Positions 59,810 through 64,000 of a stretch of 64,000 nucleotides of DNA are shown here, in pieces (within the stretch, counting starts at the first letter, position 1; the number at the start of each line of letters is the position of its first letter). Below the pieces are notes generated by a model, which ran no database searches, had not been told where the DNA came from, and worked only from the letters and a program-made list of their open reading frames with translations. The DNA lies in NCBI RefSeq assembly GCF_014334325.1, contig NZ_JACSET010000009.1, positions 1 through 64,000 on the forward strand, read 5' to 3'. The translations under genes were made by a program, and so were the position numbers. The DNA comes from Treponema sp. Marseille-Q4130. GTDB lineage: Bacteria; Spirochaetota; Spirochaetia; Treponematales; Treponemataceae.

Positions 59810-60823
59810 ATGAATTATACTGCAGGGCAGCGCAAAATCATCTTTGCAGCTCTCGCCGTGCTGCCGCTTTTTACCGCCCTCATCTGTCTCGGATTCGGGC
59901 GCTATGCGCTCGGCGTTTTCGATACGGTGCGCATCCTCTTTTCCGGCGTGACGAAGGCGGAGATAACTGCGGTTGAACGCTCCGTCATCTTCAGCGTCCG
60001 CTTGCCGCGCATCATTTTGGCGGCTTTTGTCGGAGCGGGTTTAAGCTGCGCGGGTGCCGCGTTTCAGGGTTTATTTACGAATCCGCTCGCGACGCCCGAC
60101 ACGCTCGGAGTGGCAAGCGGCGCATCCTTCGGTGCGGTATCGGCACTTCTTTTTCGAAGCAATTTGATCGTCGTGCAGCTTTCAGCTCTTGTATTCGGAC
60201 TCGTCGCCTGCGCCGTCACGTATTCGGTGGGACGATTCCGCGGACGCAGTTCGGTCGTCATGATCGTGCTTTCGGGCATGGTCGTCTCGGCACTCTTCCA
60301 AGCCTTTGTGTCGCTCGTCAAATACGCCGCCGATCCGCAGGATATTTTGCCGTCGATCACGTATTGGCTTATGGGCAGTATGTCGGGCGCAAGCTATAAA
60401 ACGCTTTTGCTCGGTCTTCCGTTTATCGTTACGGGAACGCTCATCATCTTTTTGCTGCGCTGGCGGCTCAATATTTTATCGCTGAACGAAGACGAAGCGC
60501 GTTCGATGGGAATGAATATCCGCGTGATGCGCCTGCTCGTCATCGTCGCCTCATCTCTTATCACCGCGTCCGCCGTGTCGATGTGCGGTTCGATCGGCTG
60601 GGTTGGCTTGCTCGTTCCGCACATGGCGCGTATGCTCATGGGCAGCAACAATCGCACCGTAATTCCCATAAGCATCAGTTTGGGTTCGGTCTTCGTTATC
60701 GTTATCGATACATTTGCAAGAAGCATGAGTGCGGCCGAAATCCCGATTTCGATTTTGACGGCGGTTATCGGCGCGCCGTTTTTTATCGCGCTATTACGAA
60801 AAACGGGAGGTTCGTGGACATGA
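59810..60823 (+). CDS. FecCD/BtuC-type ABC transporter permease
   Basis: This 337-residue permease has about nine to ten membrane helices. LSCAGAAFQGLFTNPLATPDTLGVASGASFGA and SIGWVGLLVPHMARML (given in parts) are hallmarks of the FecCD family, which transports ferric siderophores, haem or cobalamin. It functions as a homodimer since only one permease gene is present. It overlaps the ATPase gene by 4 nt. Confidence 0.94.
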   Translation: MNYTAGQRKIIFAALAVLPLFTALICLGFGRYALGVFDTVRILFSGVTKAEITAVERSVIFSVRLPRIILAAFVGAGLSCAGAAFQGLFTNPLATPDTLGVASGASFGAVSALLFRSNLIVVQLSALVFGLVACAVTYSVGRFRGRSSVVMIVLSGMVVSALFQAFVSLVKYAADPQDILPSITYWLMGSMSGASYKTLLLGLPFIVTGTLIIFLLRWRLNILSLNEDEARSMGMNIRVMRLLVIVASSLITASAVSMCGSIGWVGLLVPHMARMLMGSNNRTVIPISISLGSVFVIVIDTFARSMSAAEIPISILTAVIGAPFFIALLRKTGGSWT

Positions 60824-61605
60824 CTTTTTCCGTACGGGGCGGCTCGTTCGCCTACGGTACCGAGCGCGTGCTCGATCGCATTTCGTTTTCCGTCGAAAGC
60901 GGAGAAGTGTTGTGCATACTCGGTCCGAACGGTGTCGGTAAAACGACGCTGCTCAAATGCATGATGGGATTATTAAAATGGGATGAGGGCGAAACCCTTA
61001 TCGACGGGAGAGCGCTTGAAAGCTGGAGACAAAAAGATCTGTGGCGGCGCATCGCATACGTTCCGCAGGCGAAAGGTGTCGCGTTCGGTTTTACCGCCTT
61101 CGACATGGTGCTGCTCGGCAGAAGCGCTCACCTCGGCACTTTCGAACAGCCGGATGAAAAAGACAAACGCATTGCCCTTCGCGCAATGGAAGACACGGGT
61201 ATCGCATCTCTCCGCGATAAGCTCTGCACCGAAATGAGCGGAGGTGAACTGCAGATGGTACTTATCGCGCGCGCTCTTGCGGTAGAACCCGAAATGCTCG
61301 TATTCGACGAGCCTGAATCGAATTTGGATTTTAAAAATCAATTGATAATTTTAAATACGATTTACCGTCTTGCAAAAGAGCGGCATATTTCGGCTGTCGT
61401 GAACACGCACTATCCCGCTCATGCGATGAAGATCGCCGACAAAGCGCTCATTCTGAACAGGGACGGTGAAAGCACGAGCGGCGCGATCGAAAAAGTCATC
61501 ACCGAAGATTCGATGAAAAAGACGTTCAGCGTGCAAGTACACATCAACGAGTTCGAATATCAAAACACAAAATACAAGGACGTCGTCCCGCTGTATTTAG
61601 TGTGA
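60820..61605 (+). CDS. FecE/BtuD-type ABC transporter ATPase
   Basis: This 261-residue ATPase of the importer has Walker A GPNGVGKTT, signature MSGGELQMV, Walker B LVFDEPESNLD and the switch His in VNTHYPAHA. The ATG at 60820 overlaps the permease stop (ATGA); the longer frame to 60583 lies inside the permease gene. It powers import of the metal complex. Confidence 0.94.
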   Translation: MTFSVRGGSFAYGTERVLDRISFSVESGEVLCILGPNGVGKTTLLKCMMGLLKWDEGETLIDGRALESWRQKDLWRRIAYVPQAKGVAFGFTAFDMVLLGRSAHLGTFEQPDEKDKRIALRAMEDTGIASLRDKLCTEMSGGELQMVLIARALAVEPEMLVFDEPESNLDFKNQLIILNTIYRLAKERHISAVVNTHYPAHAMKIADKALILNRDGESTSGAIEKVITEDSMKKTFSVQVHINEFEYQNTKYKDVVPLYLV

Positions 61606-61606
61606 A

Positions 61607-61682
61607 TTATGGAAAAACGCGTGCGCTTTCGCGCACTGCTAAAAACTTTTTCGAAAGTTGTAACTTTCCGCAAAAGTTTTTT
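61607..61682 (-). repeat. Partial multi-hairpin repeat, intergenic in the importer operon
   Basis: On the minus strand AAACTTTTGCGGAAAGTTAC, AACTTTCGAAAAAGTTTTT, AGCA, GTGCGC-GAAA-GCGCAC match the first half of the repeats at 42086 and 45303, with stem bases replaced but pairing kept. On the plus strand it forms two hairpins after the ATPase gene, ending in seven T, then GGAGG for the next gene. Confidence 0.65.
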
Positions 61683-61692
61683 TGGAGGAATT

Positions 61693-62823
61693 ATGAAAAA
61701 GAATATTGTCCGTATCGGAACGCTTTTCGCGTGCCTGGCGCTTTCGACCTTCGCCATTTCCTGCTCGAAGTCGGGCGCTGCGAAAGAGGCGGCAACGCGC
61801 ACCGTTATCGATCACGACGACGAAAGCGTCGTCATCCCCGCAAAGGTCAATCGCGCCGTCGTTGTCGGCGTGTGGCCGCTTCCGTCCGTCATCACGGTAT
61901 TTTTGGGAAGTCCCGACCGCCTCGTCGGCATTCCGCCCGCATCGATAGGGGCTGCAAAAGCGGGACTGCTCGGAGAACTTTTCCCGTCGTATTTGAATAT
62001 CGATTCGCACTTTCTTGCAAACGATACGCTGAACGTCGAAGAAGTGCTCGCGCTCAAACCCGACGTCGTCTTTACAACGGCGCACCGTTCGCAGCAAAAA
62101 GAGGAAATCAAAAAGGCGGGACTCGCCGCCGTCGCCGTCAGTGTCAACAAATGGAATTACAATATTCTCGATACCTACGACGGATGGATCGACGTACTCA
62201 GTCAGGTTTTTCCGGAAAACGATAAAAAAGACGCGGTGAGCGCATACAGCCGAAAAGTCTACGAAACGATTCAGTCCCGCGTTTCGTCCATCCCCGAAAA
62301 CGACCGCAAAAAAGTGCTGTTTTTGTTTATGTGTAATGAAAAAACTATCGTGACGAGCGGCAAACGTTTTTTCGGACAGTTTTGGTGCGACGCCGTCGGT
62401 GCGAAAAACGTTGCGGAAGAAGTAGGCGCTGAAAACAGCAACGCCGTCATCAATATGGAACAGATATACAAGTGGAATCCCGATATCATTTTAATAACCA
62501 ATTTTACCTCCCAGACGGCCGACGATCTGTATAACAACAGGACGGCGAATTATGATTGGTCGCCGATCAAAGCGGTACAAAACCGAACCGTATACAAAAT
62601 GCCGCTCGGAACGTACCGCAGTTATACGCCGAGTGCGGACACGCCGGTAACGCTGTACTGGATCGCAAAAAAAGTGTACCCCGAACTCTTCGGCGATATC
62701 GACGTCGAAAAGGAAGTGAAGTCGTATTTTAAAGATATGTATAATATCGATTTGACCGACGAGCAGATAAACCGTATGTACAATCAGGATTCGAAGGGTG
62801 CGGCAGGAACGAGAGGCGCCTAA
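61693..62823 (+). CDS. Substrate-binding lipoprotein, FecB/BtuF type
   Basis: This 376-residue paralogue of the soluble binding protein has a lipobox FAISC (Cys24), VIDHDDESVVIPAKVNRAV, NMEQIYKWNPDIILI and PLGTYRSYTPSADTPV. Being lipidated, it is tethered to a membrane, whereas its partner is free in the periplasm. GGAGG precedes the ATG at 61693; an in-frame ATG at 61609 would run through the hairpins. The hairpin and T-run before it may lower or separate its expression from the upstream genes. Confidence 0.88.
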   Translation: MKKNIVRIGTLFACLALSTFAISCSKSGAAKEAATRTVIDHDDESVVIPAKVNRAVVVGVWPLPSVITVFLGSPDRLVGIPPASIGAAKAGLLGELFPSYLNIDSHFLANDTLNVEEVLALKPDVVFTTAHRSQQKEEIKKAGLAAVAVSVNKWNYNILDTYDGWIDVLSQVFPENDKKDAVSAYSRKVYETIQSRVSSIPENDRKKVLFLFMCNEKTIVTSGKRFFGQFWCDAVGAKNVAEEVGAENSNAVINMEQIYKWNPDIILITNFTSQTADDLYNNRTANYDWSPIKAVQNRTVYKMPLGTYRSYTPSADTPVTLYWIAKKVYPELFGDIDVEKEVKSYFKDMYNIDLTDEQINRMYNQDSKGAAGTRGA

Positions 62824-62865
62824 GGATCGATCATCCTGTGCACGGAAAGCGCCGATAATTGCAGT

Positions 62866-63099
62866 ATGAGAGATATTTTTTCGACGCTTTCACTCGCTAA
62901 ATCCGTGCTCACCGACGCGCGCGTCATAGGCACGGCGATCGCCGTATTTTTGGTGATGGACTTCGCAGTCTTTGTCGCAAATTATACGAAAAAGCCCAAG
63001 CGGAAAAAGAAGCGGCGAGTCGAAGCGGCACCGGTAAATCAAAACGCGGAAGCGGCTCCTGCTCCCGAATCGGGCGAGGCGGAAACCGAAACCGCATAA
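62866..63099 (+). CDS. Hypothetical small membrane protein
   Basis: This 77-residue protein has one membrane helix (residues about 20-40), a basic KKPKRKKKRR stop-transfer stretch and an Ala/Glu/Pro-rich tail. No family was recognised. A GATAAT box (62854-62859) lies 6 nt before the ATG, with no clear -35 box. It follows the importer operon but has no evident link to it. Confidence 0.55.
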   Translation: MRDIFSTLSLAKSVLTDARVIGTAIAVFLVMDFAVFVANYTKKPKRKKKRRVEAAPVNQNAEAAPAPESGEAETETA

Positions 63100-63175
63100 T
63101 ACCGGTTGCGGCGCGTAAAAATGCTGCAGCGTTTGCCGGATTGCGATCGCTTGAACGAAAGCGTACGTTGCCGGA

Positions 63176-64000
63176 TTACAGCCGCGCCTCCGTTTCCCGA
63201 TCGCCGCTGCCGTCGGCGTGGCGCGGCCAATTCAGTTTTTCGATATTACAATCTTTATGATTAAACAGATTTATAAGCTGCGCCTCTACATCGTCGGATA
63301 TTTTTACATAGGTGATTAAATCTTTTTTTTGATTTTCGCTGTAAATGCGTATAAAATCGCCGTCGATTTTCAAAATCAACGATTCATATTCATTTGAATC
63401 TATTTGATCATACGAAAAATATGAATCCCAGTCAGCCTCGTCTATTAAATCTCTGCTGTATGAAGGAACACCGTATCCCGTACAACGATATACGGTGTCG
63501 GATATTTTTTCAATTTTATTGAACAAAAAAGAATTGTCGTTATGGAATCTCAGCCCCATATTGCTGATAACGACATAAAACCGATCTTCTTCTAAAGCCA
63601 ATGCTATATATTCTTCAGTTTCTTCCTGTATATCGGGATTTTGATTTTCCAATGCATATTTGTAATCATATTTTTTTATTATTGACGGGTCTTTATTTTT
63701 TAATACTTCAAGAAAATATGAAGGCACATATTTTTTCGCTATGCCGATTTCCTCTGCTGAAATTATCGATTCAGGGAGAACTTCGTTACAATCTTTTATC
63801 TTGAGATTTTTTATTGGAATAAATCCTTCGTATATAGTACTGTCATACACAAGGGAAAGTAATTTGTTTTGATTATTTTTATCGGTTAATCGAATTCTGC
63901 ACTTTTCGCAATCTAAATTCACTACCGTATCTTTTCTTATTATTTTTTTATTATCTAACGACAGCATTAAATCTTCATCTCGAAAAAATACGGCAACGTT
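63176..64000 (-). CDS. Hypothetical protein, probably running off the window
   Basis: The open frame ends at 63176 and continues through the window edge without a stop, so the start is probably outside; an internal ATG lies at 63967. About 274 residues are visible: a beta-rich part (DCEKCRIRLTDKNNQNKLLS, YEGFIPIKNLKI) that may be SH3-like, then a longer domain with VISNMGLRFHNDNSF and YRCTGYGVPSY. AT-rich relative to its neighbours. Its C-terminal NLFNHKDCNIEKLNWP recurs as a remnant beside recQ (8758-8880). Confidence 0.6.
   Translation of the reverse strand, partial: NVAVFFRDEDLMLSLDNKKIIRKDTVVNLDCEKCRIRLTDKNNQNKLLSLVYDSTIYEGFIPIKNLKIKDCNEVLPESIISAEEIGIAKKYVPSYFLEVLKNKDPSIIKKYDYKYALENQNPDIQEETEEYIALALEEDRFYVVISNMGLRFHNDNSFLFNKIEKISDTVYRCTGYGVPSYSRDLIDEADWDSYFSYDQIDSNEYESLILKIDGDFIRIYSENQKKDLITYVKISDDVEAQLINLFNHKDCNIEKLNWPRHADGSGDRETEARL

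Noticed and set aside
1-64000. tRNA, rRNA and CRISPR loci
   Set aside because: No tRNA T-arm/acceptor pattern, rRNA stretch or regularly spaced direct repeats were recognised by reading; a covariance search would be needed to exclude a single tRNA.

Overview
The window looks like chromosome from a host-associated or gut/oral Treponema-type spirochaete. The evidence is a TatT-TatP-TatQM transporter operon arranged as in Treponema pallidum TP0956-TP0958, a BspA/TpLRR-type surface lipoprotein, a one-polypeptide pyruvate:ferredoxin oxidoreductase, a sufCBDSU operon, a RicT/YaaR/bactofilin/M23 block, Rpn-family nuclease genes and several dispersed palindromic repeats. No rRNA, tRNA, CRISPR array, phage or intact insertion sequence was recognised. 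Genus-level placement is an inference from gene content only.

Layout. 1-8.7 kb: Rpn nuclease, nifJ, a tRNA-dihydrouridine synthase, a CYTH protein, a DUF975-type membrane protein and SppA. 8.6-20.8 kb: recQ, the TRAP/TPAT uptake operon (tatT-tatP-tatQM), a leucine-rich-repeat lipoprotein, argR, and rsgA-mutS2. 20.8-30 kb: paired half-size chromate transporters, a glycosyltransferase-acyltransferase pair and the suf operon with a 25-bp palindrome just downstream of its promoter. 30-39 kb: RNase HII, a large secreted beta-helix protein, a phosphoribosyltransferase, a degenerate GGDEF/EAL protein, a methyltransferase, and the M23-bactofilin-YaaR-RicT block. 39-45 kb: a Phd/ParE toxin-antitoxin pair, a MerR regulator with a 19-bp-spacer target promoter, a DapB-like dehydrogenase, a PflX-type radical SAM protein and PtsN. 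45.1-50.7 kb: structured repeats followed by an AT-rich island of small minus-strand genes, with gene remnants (truncated mazF, frameshifted lipoprotein, duplicated gene tail) and repeated cassette-like junctions. 50.8-55.2 kb: queD, hisHF plus a thioesterase, a methyltransferase and a secreted glycosidase-like protein. 55.2-62.8 kb: a nitrogenase-like operon joined to a FecCD/BtuCD-type ABC importer.

The most interesting system is at 55.3-62.8 kb. A NifH-like reductase with both [4Fe-4S] cysteines is followed by two different short NifD/K-like subunits, and then by an importer with two separate substrate-binding proteins, one soluble and one lipidated. There are no nif cofactor-assembly genes. 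The arrangement suggests an ATP-driven reductase acting on an imported metal complex or tetrapyrrole-like compound, not nitrogen fixation. An inverted repeat overlapping the start of transcription suggests metal-dependent control.

Two window-wide patterns also stand out. About a dozen genes have a well-spaced -35/-10 promoter whose -10 box ends only 5-8 nt before the start codon, which points to common leaderless transcripts. Two dispersed structured-repeat families are present: a 135-bp multi-hairpin element whose stems covary between copies, and a 124-bp element that begins directly at or shortly after the stop codon of the upstream gene and ends in a hairpin.
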